Assembly (NCBI RefSeq): GCF_000317225.1
Contig: NZ_AJLL01000010.1
Span: 56,958 to 120,957 of the forward strand
Origin: Fischerella thermalis PCC 7521
GTDB taxonomy: Bacteria > Cyanobacteriota > Cyanobacteriia > Cyanobacteriales > Nostocaceae
Direction of reading: 5' to 3'
DNA length: 64,000 nt
Shown: positions 18,229 through 27,378 of the stretch, in pieces
Numbering within the stretch: the first letter of the stretch is position 1
Layout of the letters: each line of letters begins with the position of its first letter
Made by a program: the position numbers and the translations under genes
The notes under the pieces: model-generated
The model's database searches: none
What the model was told of the DNA's origin: nothing
The model's input: the letters and a program-made list of their open reading frames with translations, nothing else

Positions 18229-18828
18229 ATGGATCTTGGAGATTGCTACCGTTTATTGGGTTTAAGGTCGGGTGCTTCTTTTGCTGACATTAAAGCGTCT
18301 TATCGACGATTGGCGCAGCAGTATCATCCCGATATCAATCCAGATGACAACAAAGCCAAAGATAAGTTTATTGCCTTGACTGAGGCATACAGGTTACTAT
18401 TGCAGGTGGTAAATCCACAGGAAATAGCGCCCCAGCCCACTCAGACAGCAACTGTAACTCGCCCAGAACCTACTGTTACAGAAAAGCCGAAAACCACACC
18501 AAAAACTAAACCGACGCCACAACCGCCTCAAGTGTCGGAAAAAGAACAACAATTGAAGTGGCAAACTTACGAACAATTGCAAATATTTTTGAAACAAAGA
18601 AGGTTTCCGCAAGCGATCGCCTTAGCAGAAGCTTTAGCTGCACGTTTACCAGAAGATGCAGAAGTACGTCAATGGCAAGCGATCGCTTATCAAATTTGGG
18701 GAAGGGTGTTAATCAAAGAAAATCAGCCACTCAAAGCCAAAATATATTTGAAAAAAGCCCTCAAAACAGACCCCCACAATAAAGCTTTGTGGAATGAGGT
18801 GCAGCGTGATTTCCAAAAATTAGAGTAG
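18229..18828 (+). CDS. J-domain protein with C-terminal TPR-like helices
   Basis: 199 residues. The N-terminal J domain (about 1-62) keeps the HPD triad at residues 33-35 needed to stimulate Hsp70 ATPase. A Pro/Thr/Lys-rich linker (about 70-105) leads to a helical C-terminal part (about 115-195) that resembles two TPR units (FPQAIALAEALAA, then LKAKIYLKKALKTDP). It is probably a DnaK co-chaperone with its own client domain. Its last nine bases overlap the end of the convergent rnc gene. Confidence 0.85.
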   Translation: MDLGDCYRLLGLRSGASFADIKASYRRLAQQYHPDINPDDNKAKDKFIALTEAYRLLLQVVNPQEIAPQPTQTATVTRPEPTVTEKPKTTPKTKPTPQPPQVSEKEQQLKWQTYEQLQIFLKQRRFPQAIALAEALAARLPEDAEVRQWQAIAYQIWGRVLIKENQPLKAKIYLKKALKTDPHNKALWNEVQRDFQKLE

Positions 18829-19509
18829 ATTTTTTGAGGTTTCCTTCACCTTCGCCAAAGCATCTTCAGCAGCAGCCTTCTCTGCATCTTTTTTGCTGCG
18901 TCCCCTACCTACTCCATAAACTTTTTCACCCACAAATACCTTAGCAACGAACTCAGGCGCGTGTGAATAACCCCCTACCTGTTCTGTCACATACTTAGGT
19001 GGAGTAGGGGTAATGTTCTTTTGCACCCATTCTTGAAAGCGATTTTTCGAGTCAACACTAGCACGAATTTCAACAATATTTTCTGGTACAGCATCAAACA
19101 GTGGTTCTACAACTTTCCGAATCGCCTCGATGTCAGAATTATTATCTAAATAGTAAGCACCAACTACCGCTTCAAAGGTACTACTGAGTAAATTCGGATT
19201 TTGAAAACCGCCATCGAGAATTGCACCTTTACCTAACCGCATTCGTAAATCTAAACCTACCTCGATCGCAAACTTGGCTAGTTGCTTCTCATCTACTAAC
19301 GCTGATCGCCGCCTAGTTAATTCATCTTCTCCCTTTTCAGGATAACGGCGATAAAGATACTCACCACTGAGGAAATTGAGTAAAGCGTCACCAAGAAATT
19401 CCAAGCGTTCGTTGTGTTCGCCCTGTGTTGGGTTTTCATGGACGTAGGAACGATGGGTTAAGGCGCAGCGTAGAAGTTTATCATTGTTAAATATGAGTAG
19501 TTTGTGCAT
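18820..19509 (-). CDS. rnc: Ribonuclease III
   Basis: 229 residues. The RNase III signature ERLEFLGDALL (about 34-44) is complete, with the catalytic acidic residues. A second acidic motif, STFEAVVGAYYLD, follows, and a C-terminal double-stranded RNA-binding domain (about 155-225, ending KKDAEKAAAEDALAK). It cleaves double-stranded RNA in rRNA and mRNA processing. Cyanobacteria often have more than one RNase III, so this may be one of several. The 3' end overlaps the J-domain gene by 9 bp in tail-to-tail fashion. Confidence 0.94.
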   Translation of the reverse strand: MHKLLIFNNDKLLRCALTHRSYVHENPTQGEHNERLEFLGDALLNFLSGEYLYRRYPEKGEDELTRRRSALVDEKQLAKFAIEVGLDLRMRLGKGAILDGGFQNPNLLSSTFEAVVGAYYLDNNSDIEAIRKVVEPLFDAVPENIVEIRASVDSKNRFQEWVQKNITPTPPKYVTEQVGGYSHAPEFVAKVFVGEKVYGVGRGRSKKDAEKAAAEDALAKVKETSKNLL

Positions 19510-19654
19510 TTTTATGGTTTATCTTGTTGCGAAAATTGATTGTTGGGAAAAAATTATCAAAAGTCCCTTTTTTGAAGGACATTTAGGGGGAGGGAAAATA
19601 GCTTGGATGTTACAAAGAAGCTTTTTCAGATAAACTATTAACTCAAAAACTATT

Positions 19655-20425
19655 TCAGGCAGCCAATTCATCTAATTCTATTAAAAACAACTCCTGATTT
19701 TGCCTTCGGACTTTACCATCTTTCACCGCAGCATCAATAAAACAACTAAAGCTTTTAAATTTTTTGCCATCTGGTGTACGGATAGAAGAAATTCCGTGAT
19801 AGTTCTTGCAAAACTGGCGCATTAAATTGTCAATATAGCTAAATCTTGCACATTTTCCTTGACTTGAAGCTCTTTTTATAGCTTCTATCAACAAATCTAA
19901 AGCTTCGTTGTAATTAACACAAACATCAACAGAATTTATCTCAGTCTGATTTGTATTGACAGGTAATTCACATAAATCATCTACAAAAAAAGTTTCGTCA
20001 GCAAGTTCTTTCAATTGCTTTTTTAAATTACCTTTTCTAGCTATAACGATAACTTTTTTGCCCAATTGTCTTAAAACAGAAACAGAATTAGCAAAATCCC
20101 CATCTCCTGAAACAAGGATGACTATATTTGGTGATTGATGTTTATGAACATCATCAATTAGATCAGATTTGATCTGATTGTCTGCACTGTTCTTTAAAAC
20201 GCAAGGTACATCAATACAACTAAAGCCTAAATTTTGTAAGTTTTTCTTCTCGGCAGCCTGGTGTAAAACAAGTGAATTATAGTAGACTTTTTTATCAACA
20301 ATCTGTCCTTGAGATTTGACAAAAGCCAGCAATAAATTCACTAGCTCTTGATTTAAAAAAACATTCTGCAAATCCCAGTAAATAGATACTAAAATTTCTT
20401 GCTGTTTTTGTTGTGTTTTCAACAT
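19655..20425 (-). CDS. LabA-like NYN-domain protein with C-terminal winged-helix-like region
   Basis: 256 residues. The N-terminal NYN (PIN-like) domain has the expected acidic residues: IYWDLQNV (Asp18, Asn21), KSDLIDD (Asp88) and VSGDGDF (Asp108, Asp110). It is therefore probably a metal-dependent RNase. The C-terminal 95 residues (about 162-256) have the helix-helix-strand pattern of OST-HTH/LOTUS domains, which often accompany NYN domains and bind RNA. LabA itself acts in circadian output in Synechococcus, but orthology is not claimed. It is a single gene. Confidence 0.82.
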   Translation of the reverse strand: MLKTQQKQQEILVSIYWDLQNVFLNQELVNLLLAFVKSQGQIVDKKVYYNSLVLHQAAEKKNLQNLGFSCIDVPCVLKNSADNQIKSDLIDDVHKHQSPNIVILVSGDGDFANSVSVLRQLGKKVIVIARKGNLKKQLKELADETFFVDDLCELPVNTNQTEINSVDVCVNYNEALDLLIEAIKRASSQGKCARFSYIDNLMRQFCKNYHGISSIRTPDGKKFKSFSCFIDAAVKDGKVRRQNQELFLIELDELAA

Positions 20426-20907
20426 GAAACTGTCTCCAGTTTTATATTTTTAATAGACAGTATTCATAAATCACACCCTAGCAGCATGTAGACTTACACC
20501 AGGAATTCATACCTAATAAGTACTTTCCTTTTGTAAAGCTCTTTATTCCAAAGATTATTGGTTTCAGTCTCAGAAATAAAATTATTAGTTTCCTGTAAAA
20601 CATCAAGTCAACCAACTCGATAAACATTCATGGATATCAGTCGTAATGCTGACAATCAATTTGATGATTTGACCTCACATCAAGCCGAATGCTCAGCGAA
20701 CGGGTTGACCGGAAATTTTGCAGGAAACAAACAATGTTACTACTGAGACAGCAACCAAAACTTGCTTTTTGGAGTTTATGATTATTTTTCTGTCTCTATT
20801 TAAAAATAAAACACAGCCAATGCTGGATGTCAAGAGATTTACCCATAAATCATAGCAAATTTATCAGTTAGCTTTAAGATATAACTCTATCGAAAAGGAG
20901 ATCCAAT
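20426..20907. other. Long spacer with no convincing gene
   Basis: About 480 bp between the NYN gene and the Uma2-like remnant. One 38-codon frame from 20631 has no ribosome-binding site and no recognisable features. I see no RNA gene or strong hairpin. It may hold promoters or decayed sequence. Confidence 0.4.
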
Positions 20908-20997
20908 ATGAACCAGACAGCAAGCGATGCTCCGAAGGAGCCGCTACGCGAACGCGTGCACTGGACTACCACAGACATAGACCTCCTACCAGCTTGA
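20908..20997 (+). pseudogene. Remnant of a Uma2-family gene (first 29 codons)
   Basis: ATG 20908 is preceded by a strong AAGGAG site 7 nt away. The 29-codon product ends HWTTTDIDLLP, which resembles the start of Uma2 (DUF820, restriction-endonuclease-fold) proteins, where WTTxDLELLP precedes an RYEIIDGEL block. A TGA then cuts it off, and the expected Uma2 core is absent. The codons before the match (APKEPLRERV) derive from a GC-rich repeat sequence. This is a dead fragment, kept with its translation signal. Confidence 0.5.
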
Positions 20998-20998
20998 T

Positions 20999-21096
20999 GA
21001 GTCTTTGCATGTCGTGATTGAGTCTTTAAGTCTCCTGCGCGAGTATTTATAACTTCGTGAATGAGTATTTTTCGCCCGTGCGTGAGTATTAAAACG
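20999..21096. repeat. Degenerate 21-22 bp repeat array
   Basis: Units start GAGTCTTT or GAGTATTT at 20999, 21020, 21041, 21063 and 21084 (the last truncated to GAGTATTAAAACGC) and tend to end in CGTGA/CGTG before the next GAGT. The period is 21, 21, 22 and 21 bp. The array directly follows the stop of the Uma2-like fragment. Confidence 0.6.
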
Positions 21097-21252
21097 CAGA
21101 GGGACGCAAAGGTAGGCGTAGAGGAAGGCGGAGCTTTTGGCCCTCATCGCCCCAATTACTTCCACAATTATTCTAATCTCCCCACCTCCCCACCTCCCCC
21201 ACATGTCTCAGATTTGGTAAGCTAAAAACCTAGATAAACTATTATAAAAACT

Positions 21253-23289
21253 ATGCCTGCGCCTACTATCACTCCTACAACTACCACCTTTCCCTTGGCC
21301 GCTGTTGTCGGTCAAGAAGCTATCAAACTAGCTTTACTCTTAGCAGCAGTCGATCCGGGGTTGGGGGGAGTAGCGATCGCAGGTCGTCGCGGTACGGCAA
21401 AATCTGTTATGGCGCGTGCGATCCACGCCCTACTACCACCCATTGAAGTTGTCAAAGGTTCAATTAGCAATTGCGACCCCAATCACCCAGAAGAATGGGA
21501 TGATAAATTACTGGCAGAGTACCCCTCCCTCACCCTCCCAGTTGACGGGATAGAAACCGAAGTTATTCCTGCACCCTTCGTCCAAATTCCTCTGGGAGTT
21601 ACAGAAGACAGACTCATCGGTTCTGTGGATGTGGAACAATCTGTGAAAAAAGGGGAAACGGTTTTTCAACCAGGACTACTCGCCGCCGCTCACCGAGGCG
21701 TCTTGTATGTCGATGAAATCAATTTATTAGATGACCAAATTAGCAACCAACTTTTAACAGTATTATCCGAGGGACGCAACCAAATTGAGCGGGAAGGTAT
21801 AAGTTTTCAACATCCCTGTAAACCATTATTTATTGCCACTTACAACCCAGAAGAAGGGGCGTTACGAGAACATTTACTCGATAGAATTGCCATTGTTCTT
21901 TCTGCTGATGGTGTCTTAGGTTTAGATCAAAGAGTGCAAGCAGTCGAAGTTGCGATCGCCTACTCCAAATCTCCCCAAGAATTTCTCCAGCAATACAGCG
22001 AAGATATCGACGCCCTTAAAACCCAAATTATCTTTGCGCGGGAATGGCTAAAAGATGTCTGCATTACCCACGACCAAATCACCTACTTGGTAGAAGAAGC
22101 GATTCGCGGCGGTGTCCAGGGACATCGGGCGGAATTATTCGCTGTCCGTGTCGCCAAAGCCTCAGCAGCGTTGGATGGACGCACTCAAGTTAATGCTGAT
22201 GATTTGCGTCGCGCAGTGGAATTAGTCATAGTCCCACGCGCAACTCAGATCCAGACGCCCCCACCCGACCAACAGCAGCCCCCACCACCGCCACCGCCAC
22301 CCCAAGACGAACAAGAACCCGACGACGAAAATCAAGAACAAGAAGAAGAGGAAGATAACGAAGAACAACAAGAACCCCCCAGCATTCCCGAAGAATTTAT
22401 CTTTGACCCGGAAGGAGTTGTTCTTGATCAAAGTGTGCTTTATTTTGCTCAGATGGCACAGCGACACGGTAAATCTGGTAGTCGTAGCTTAATCTTCTCG
22501 GAAGACCGGGGACGTTACATTAAACCAATGCTACCCAAAGGCAAAGTCCGTCGCATTGCTGTAGATGCCACAATGAGAGCCGCAGCACCGTATCAAAAAG
22601 CACGACGCGCTCATCATCAAGGAGATACACAAAAGCGGGTATATATTGAACAAGGTGATATTCGTTCCAAGCGCTTGGCTCGCAAAGCCGGAGCATTGGT
22701 AATATTCATCGTCGATGCTTCTGGTTCGATGGCATTAAATCGAATGCAATCTGCCAAAGGTGCGGTGATGCAACTATTGACAGAAGCATACCAAAATCGT
22801 GATCAAGTAGCCTTAATTCCTTTCCGGGGAGAGCAAGCAGAAGTATTATTACCACCGACACGTTCGATCGCCTTAGCCCGAAACCGCCTGGAAAGATTAC
22901 CCTGTGGTGGCGGTTCCCCGCTAGCACATGGTTTGACGCAAGCCGTCCGCGTCGGCTTGAATGCCCAAATGAGTGGAGATATTGGGCAAGTCGTACTCGT
23001 GGCAATTACTGATGGGCGAGGTAACATTCCTTTATCGCGTTCTTTGGGCGAACCGCAAGAACCGGGAGAAAAGCCAGATATCAAAGCCGAATTGTTGGAT
23101 ATTGCTGCGAGAATCCGCGCTTTAGGAATGCAATTGTTGGTGATTGATACCGAAAGTAAATTTGTTTCCACTGGCTTTGCTAAAGAAATAGCCAAAACAG
23201 CGGGAGGTAAATATTATCACTTGCCCAAAGCTACAGATAAAGCGATCGCAGCCATGACTAAAGGAGCGATCGCCGATATTAGAAAGTAG
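21253..23289 (+). CDS. chlD: Magnesium chelatase subunit D
   Basis: 678 residues. The N-terminal AAA+ half has a Walker-A-like GRRGTAKS (about 43-50) and Walker [12 protein letters not shown] proline-rich then acidic linker (about 336-377) leads to the C-terminal integrin-I/VWA domain with MIDAS DASGSM. ChlD forms the motor with ChlI, and with ChlH and Gun4 inserts Mg2+ into protoporphyrin IX, the first committed step of chlorophyll synthesis. chlI and chlH are not in this window. The presumed promoter lies in the CCCCACCT-rich spacer upstream. Confidence 0.96.
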   Translation: MPAPTITPTTTTFPLAAVVGQEAIKLALLLAAVDPGLGGVAIAGRRGTAKSVMARAIHALLPPIEVVKGSISNCDPNHPEEWDDKLLAEYPSLTLPVDGIETEVIPAPFVQIPLGVTEDRLIGSVDVEQSVKKGETVFQPGLLAAAHRGVLYVDEINLLDDQISNQLLTVLSEGRNQIEREGISFQHPCKPLFIATYNPEEGALREHLLDRIAIVLSADGVLGLDQRVQAVEVAIAYSKSPQEFLQQYSEDIDALKTQIIFAREWLKDVCITHDQITYLVEEAIRGGVQGHRAELFAVRVAKASAALDGRTQVNADDLRRAVELVIVPRATQIQTPPPDQQQPPPPPPPPQDEQEPDDENQEQEEEEDNEEQQEPPSIPEEFIFDPEGVVLDQSVLYFAQMAQRHGKSGSRSLIFSEDRGRYIKPMLPKGKVRRIAVDATMRAAAPYQKARRAHHQGDTQKRVYIEQGDIRSKRLARKAGALVIFIVDASGSMALNRMQSAKGAVMQLLTEAYQNRDQVALIPFRGEQAEVLLPPTRSIALARNRLERLPCGGGSPLAHGLTQAVRVGLNAQMSGDIGQVVLVAITDGRGNIPLSRSLGEPQEPGEKPDIKAELLDIAARIRALGMQLLVIDTESKFVSTGFAKEIAKTAGGKYYHLPKATDKAIAAMTKGAIADIRK

Positions 23290-23413
23290 TAAACTGCTTT
23301 TCTTTGTGTCTTGGTGTCTTAGTGGTTCAATTTTTTACACCACCAAGGCACAAAGTCACCAAGTAGGAAATCTAAAAACTAAAGTTCACAGCAATAAGCC
23401 CAAACTCCTATCC

Positions 23414-23448
23414 AAGTTAGCTTTCAGCTAACTTAGGGTTTTTGCCCT
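23414..23448. terminator. Paired hairpins between convergent genes
   Basis: A perfect 9-bp stem AAGTTAGCT/AGCTAACTT with a TTC loop (23414-23434) is followed by AGGG-TTTTTG-CCCT (23435-23448). They lie between the ends of chlD (+) and the SagB-type gene (-) and may terminate both. T-runs are short, so this is moderate evidence. Confidence 0.45.
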
Positions 23449-23512
23449 AAATTTATTTGAGGGTGAGATTATGGGCTACTTTTTTATCCATCAATTTAAA
23501 GTTGATAAACAG

Positions 23513-25048
23513 CTACCTTGGTCTTCCTAAAGTAGTTACATACAAAACTGCTTCTTCCGCAGGAATACCTAAAACATCATTTACTAAGTCATCAAAGAAA
23601 CCACCAATACCGCTAACGCCTAAGCCGAGGCGAATGGCTGCTAAATTGAGTCTTTGTCCTAAATGACCAGCATCCATATGTAAGTAACGATAAACGCGAT
23701 CGCCATACTGGGCAATGGCTGCTTTGAGATCGGCTGTATGAAATAATACCACTGCTGCATCTCGTCCTAAATCTTGTCCTAAACAGAGGAAGTGTAACTC
23801 ACGCCGGAAATTTTTGAAGCGAATTTGACGTAATTCTTGTGCTTTGGGTGCGTAATAATAACAACCAGACTCTAGTCCATTAACTCCAGAAACAGCAATA
23901 AATGTTTCAATTAAATTGAGATCAAAGTAGTCTGGAGAAATATCAAAGCCTTGGTCGATATAATTTTGAGGTTGGTAAGTAAAATCGAGTAAGGCTTTTA
24001 ATTCGTCAAATGTTAAATCTTCACCCGTATAAGCACGAGTAGAACGACGCTTGAGAATCGTACTTTCTAAATCTATTAGCTTTTCACCCCAGTTCACTGG
24101 TGCTGTTACAGTAGAAATTTTTTGACAAAAAGGAAAATTGTATTTATCCTCTAATGATTTTTCTTGCTTAACCTCAGGTAAATTGAGCTTACCAGCAGTT
24201 CCTGGTTGGATTTGGGTTGCTTGATGGAAATATTTTAGTAACTCGCCATCGGGAATTTTAGGATAATTAGTTTCTGTAGCAGAAGGTAAAGCAGTTCGCC
24301 ATGTTGGTAAGTTCTGCTGAATATCTAGCATATCTGCTAAAGGCAGAACTGCGATCGCTCCTTCTTGTAGAGAATCAATATAAAGCAACTCGTTTACCGC
24401 CTCATCCACAAAGCCACCAATTAAGTGAGGACGATAGTCAGTAATATTACCAGCTAACTCGATATTACCTAATAAATGTCCTGTGTCTAAAAAAATACGA
24501 CGGTATGCCCTATCCTCATAGCGCCATGCAGAACGATAAAAAACCGCAGTAATAATAATTGCCAGTTGAGTACTCTCTAAAGCAGGATGCCACAAACAAG
24601 CTTCTTGCAAAGCTTGCCAAACGTCACTGTCCCAAAAATGCATCAAGGAATGGCTCCGACACTGATAGTTATACAGTCCTGGAGGTAACAACGATGTACC
24701 ACGAGAAACTACATACACTTCCGCCGGATATAACCCACCAGCACTAGGCGCAGCACGGAGATATACTGCGCTTCCCATTGAAGGTATTCTCGCAGTTAAT
24801 CCATAACTGCAAAACAAAAGCTGTGATAATCTTTGCCACCATTGTGCTTGTGGATTATTGGTAAAAGCTTCTGGCTGATTTTGAATATAGGGCTTAAGGT
24901 CAAAGGTAGAACCTATTTTATACTCTTTAAACGGCACTGGTTGCTTTGCCCAATCTAAACCCCTACTTTTAAAAGCAATAGTTTGAGGCTCATACTTAGT
25001 ACGTTCGTGGTAGTGCTGAGCAATAGAAGATTGGCGTAGTTCTGGCAT
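23513..25048 (-). CDS. Double-domain SagB/ThcOx-type nitroreductase-fold protein
   Basis: 511 residues containing two nitroreductase-like halves (about 50-250 and 310-505). Each half has a family-like block: a YLRAAPSAGGLYPAEVY segment in the first and RRSTRAYTGEDLTFDELKAL in the second. The family uses FMN. SagB members oxidise azolines to azoles in peptide natural products, but many stand-alone cyanobacterial copies have no known substrate. No YcaO cyclase or precursor peptide gene is adjacent, so a peptide-modifying role is not supported here. Two halves in one chain could replace the normal homodimer. Confidence 0.85.
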   Translation of the reverse strand: MPELRQSSIAQHYHERTKYEPQTIAFKSRGLDWAKQPVPFKEYKIGSTFDLKPYIQNQPEAFTNNPQAQWWQRLSQLLFCSYGLTARIPSMGSAVYLRAAPSAGGLYPAEVYVVSRGTSLLPPGLYNYQCRSHSLMHFWDSDVWQALQEACLWHPALESTQLAIIITAVFYRSAWRYEDRAYRRIFLDTGHLLGNIELAGNITDYRPHLIGGFVDEAVNELLYIDSLQEGAIAVLPLADMLDIQQNLPTWRTALPSATETNYPKIPDGELLKYFHQATQIQPGTAGKLNLPEVKQEKSLEDKYNFPFCQKISTVTAPVNWGEKLIDLESTILKRRSTRAYTGEDLTFDELKALLDFTYQPQNYIDQGFDISPDYFDLNLIETFIAVSGVNGLESGCYYYAPKAQELRQIRFKNFRRELHFLCLGQDLGRDAAVVLFHTADLKAAIAQYGDRVYRYLHMDAGHLGQRLNLAAIRLGLGVSGIGGFFDDLVNDVLGIPAEEAVLYVTTLGRPR

Positions 25049-25335
25049 AAGAATTGAAATATGTTTCTGCTACAATCTTGGCATTTCTGAGTACTCACAT
25101 TTCGTTATAAATTGTACAAACCTATTACTAGTCTTTGAAGTTTTTGTATGATTGGCATGAATAACACATGATCTTTACAAACATAAAATTTTTAATGTCA
25201 AAATTGAAACAAGCTTTTCTTCCAAGAATTTAACATGAATGTATGTATCACTTAAATTAAGTATCAAGCTAATTGATTGTGTAGAATAGGAAATTATATA
25301 CCTTATTTTTGGTATACGCAGTTCATGACGGCTAC
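25049..25335. other. AT-rich spacer, no gene seen
   Basis: About 290 bp between two minus-strand genes. No open frame, repeat or strong hairpin was recognised; it presumably contains the SagB-type gene's promoter. Confidence 0.35.
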
Positions 25336-26385
25336 TTATTTTTTAATCAATTTATTAATTTTATTTTGCATTTTGTCTCGTAATGCTTGTGCTTGTTGAT
25401 AACTTGCTGCACGTTTATTAACTGAACTATTTTTATCATTTTGTTGTAGATGAGTTGTTTCTAAAGGTTGAATAAAGTAACGTAAATGACTTTTAGCTGC
25501 CCAAACACCCATAGATGGAAACAGAATGAATGCCAACATCAAAGGCGATAAAGGTAAAAATGGTAATTTGAATAATCTCTGTAGTTTTTGCAGGTTAGTA
25601 GACCAAGGATGCAGATTTTCATTGCCAATACAAATAACAGGTAAAATCGGAATTTGCAAATGTTGGCTCAATTGTATAAAACTCACATCAAATTTTTCTA
25701 ATTTATAACGTTTTTGCCAGCCTTTTCTTGGCCCGCGTAAGCCTTCTGGTGCATATAAAAGAATTGTTTGATCTTGCAAAGCTGTGGTAAATTCATTTAG
25801 CTCCGCTCTCACACCACCCAAAACTGTTGACCATCCAGGCGGCAACCACCAAATCATCCAATCATGATCAAATAGAGATATACCAGCTAAAGTTTTTAAG
25901 ATCCATCCTCGCTCTTTACCTAATAAATAACACAAGGATAAAAAATCCCAAGGAAAACACATTCCTGCATGATTCATGGCTACCAGAATTGGTTTTGTAT
26001 TTGGTAAGTTTTCTAATTGATATAATTCACCACGAAAATAATGTTCAACGATAGGAGCCAAGATTTCCTGGCTAAAAAGCTGTTGATAATTAGGATCAAA
26101 TTCACTAACTTCTTGTCGTGGTGTTCGACATCCAAGACGCAACCAACGAATAAATATTGCTAAATAGAAACCACCAGGAATTAAAAATAAGATGTATTCT
26201 AGCCAATTCCAACCATCAGGATCGCAATGGTAATGCTGCCAATGGCGATTAAATAAAATTAGCCAACCGGGAGGATACCATAAGCAAAACCAGTCAAACC
26301 AACTAAATGTATATCTATTACTAGAAGGAGTTTCAATTGATGAGTTAATTATATTTTCTTGATTTTGATTAATCACAGTTAACAA
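25336..26385 (-). CDS. Lysophospholipid-acyltransferase-like protein
   Basis: 349 residues with N-terminal hydrophobic segments (about 60-82). The acyltransferase motif reads AMNHAGMCFPWDF (His139, Asp147). The His-Asp spacing is longer than the HX4D of PlsC, and closer to atypical acyltransferases. A second motif, LYAPEGLRGPRKG (about 210-222), matches the acyl-acceptor region. The product probably moves an acyl chain onto a glycerolipid or related alcohol at the membrane, but the exact substrate is unknown. The C-terminus is basic. Confidence 0.75.
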   Translation of the reverse strand: MLTVINQNQENIINSSIETPSSNRYTFSWFDWFCLWYPPGWLILFNRHWQHYHCDPDGWNWLEYILFLIPGGFYLAIFIRWLRLGCRTPRQEVSEFDPNYQQLFSQEILAPIVEHYFRGELYQLENLPNTKPILVAMNHAGMCFPWDFLSLCYLLGKERGWILKTLAGISLFDHDWMIWWLPPGWSTVLGGVRAELNEFTTALQDQTILLYAPEGLRGPRKGWQKRYKLEKFDVSFIQLSQHLQIPILPVICIGNENLHPWSTNLQKLQRLFKLPFLPLSPLMLAFILFPSMGVWAAKSHLRYFIQPLETTHLQQNDKNSSVNKRAASYQQAQALRDKMQNKINKLIKK

Positions 26386-26462
26386 TAAACTGAAAATTGT
26401 ACTGATTTAGTATATTAAGTTTTAAACTTTGTTAATTACATCTTTCTTGAGACATAAAACAA

Positions 26463-26502
26463 AAAGTTTGTAGTGGGTATTTAAGCATTGACTACAAACT
26501 TT
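26463..26502 (-). terminator. Hairpin terminator after arsC
   Basis: A perfect 12-bp inverted repeat, AAAGTTTGTAGT/ACTACAAACTTT, with a 16-nt loop, lies 24 bp past the arsC stop. On the minus strand it is followed by TTGTTTTATG. It likely ends the ars transcript. Confidence 0.6.
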
Positions 26503-26525
26503 AAATAATTATTATTTTTTTGTTT

Positions 26526-26921
26526 TTAGCTGATTTCTGCGAGCAATTTTACTACTCGTTCTTTGACTTGATCGCGGACACGGCGAAAGGTTTCGATTGT
26601 TCCTCCTTCTGGGTCTTCTAATTGCCAGTCTTCAAATACTTCTCTAATCACCCACTCCTCCGGCAAATTCACTCCACAGCCACACAAAGAAATCACAACA
26701 TCGTAATCTTCTGGATTAAAATCACTGAGAGGTTTAGAAGTTTGATTACTAATATCAATGCCAATTTCTGACATGACTTGCACTGTCATTGGATCGACAT
26801 GAGAACCTTCTAAACCTGAGCTTGTGACTGAAACTTTTTCTTGCCCTAATGTACGAGTAAATCCTTCTGCCATTTGGGAGCGACGAGAATTTTTTTTGCA
26901 AACAAACATTATTTTTTTCAT
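26526..26921 (-). CDS. arsC: Arsenate reductase (glutathione/glutaredoxin-linked, LMW-phosphatase fold)
   Basis: 131 residues. The N-terminal P-loop CKKNSRRS starts at catalytic Cys8. Cys80 and Cys82 (SLCGCG) match the other two redox cysteines of the Synechocystis-type ArsC. This type combines a phosphatase fold with use of glutathione and glutaredoxin to reduce arsenate to arsenite, which Acr3 then exports. The gene is the last of the minus-strand ars cluster and is followed by a hairpin terminator. Confidence 0.94.
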   Translation of the reverse strand: MKKIMFVCKKNSRRSQMAEGFTRTLGQEKVSVTSSGLEGSHVDPMTVQVMSEIGIDISNQTSKPLSDFNPEDYDVVISLCGCGVNLPEEWVIREVFEDWQLEDPEGGTIETFRRVRDQVKERVVKLLAEIS

Positions 26922-27038
26922 GGTTTTATTGATTGTTAATTGTTGATCATTGGTATATTTGAAACTCTTAACAATGACAAATGACGACCCCCTACTAATT
27001 AGCTTTATTTGTGCGGACTTACTTACTGGTGAAAACTT

Positions 27039-27326
27039 TTATGAACTGCAATGAGAGTTCATCTCCAAAGTATTATTTGCTAAGCTGATAACTTCTTTGG
27101 CGGCTTTTTCCTTGCGTTCGCTGTAGCGGTCTGTGAGGTAATCTACTTTGTCACGTAATAGCAGGGTGAATTTATAGAGTTCTTCCATCACATCTACTAC
27201 GCGATCGCGATAAGATGAATCTTTCATCGTGCCATCTTCGTTAAACTCTTGGTAAGCTTTAGCAACAGAAGACTGGTTCGGAATTGTAAACATCCGCAGC
27301 GCCTCGTGGTTTAAAGCTTTTAGCAA
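27039..27326 (-). pseudogene. arsH: Truncated arsH: C-terminal third only
   Basis: The 95-codon frame contains the well-known ArsH C-terminus, [18 protein letters not shown] (about residues 11-28), then the [19 protein letters not shown] block and the DRYSERKEK end. A complete ArsH has roughly 200-230 residues. The NADPH/FMN-binding part is gone: just upstream are 52 bp of repeat-like sequence and then the acr3 stop. The only upstream start in frame is TTG. ArsH normally oxidises or reduces organoarsenicals with FMN, and this piece cannot bind flavin. It is placed between acr3 and arsC, where an intact arsH is often found. Confidence 0.85.
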
Positions 27327-27378
27327 TCCAAAATCCTAAATCTAAAATCCAAAATGGTATAGCTTCCCCAGTAAATTC

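Noticed and set aside
20631..20747. 38-codon frame in the spacer before the Uma2-like relic
   Set aside because: No ribosome-binding site and no protein-like features.
22222..22467. Minus-strand frame inside chlD
   Set aside because: Product is a mirror of the proline/acidic linker of ChlD (W/F/V-rich low complexity).
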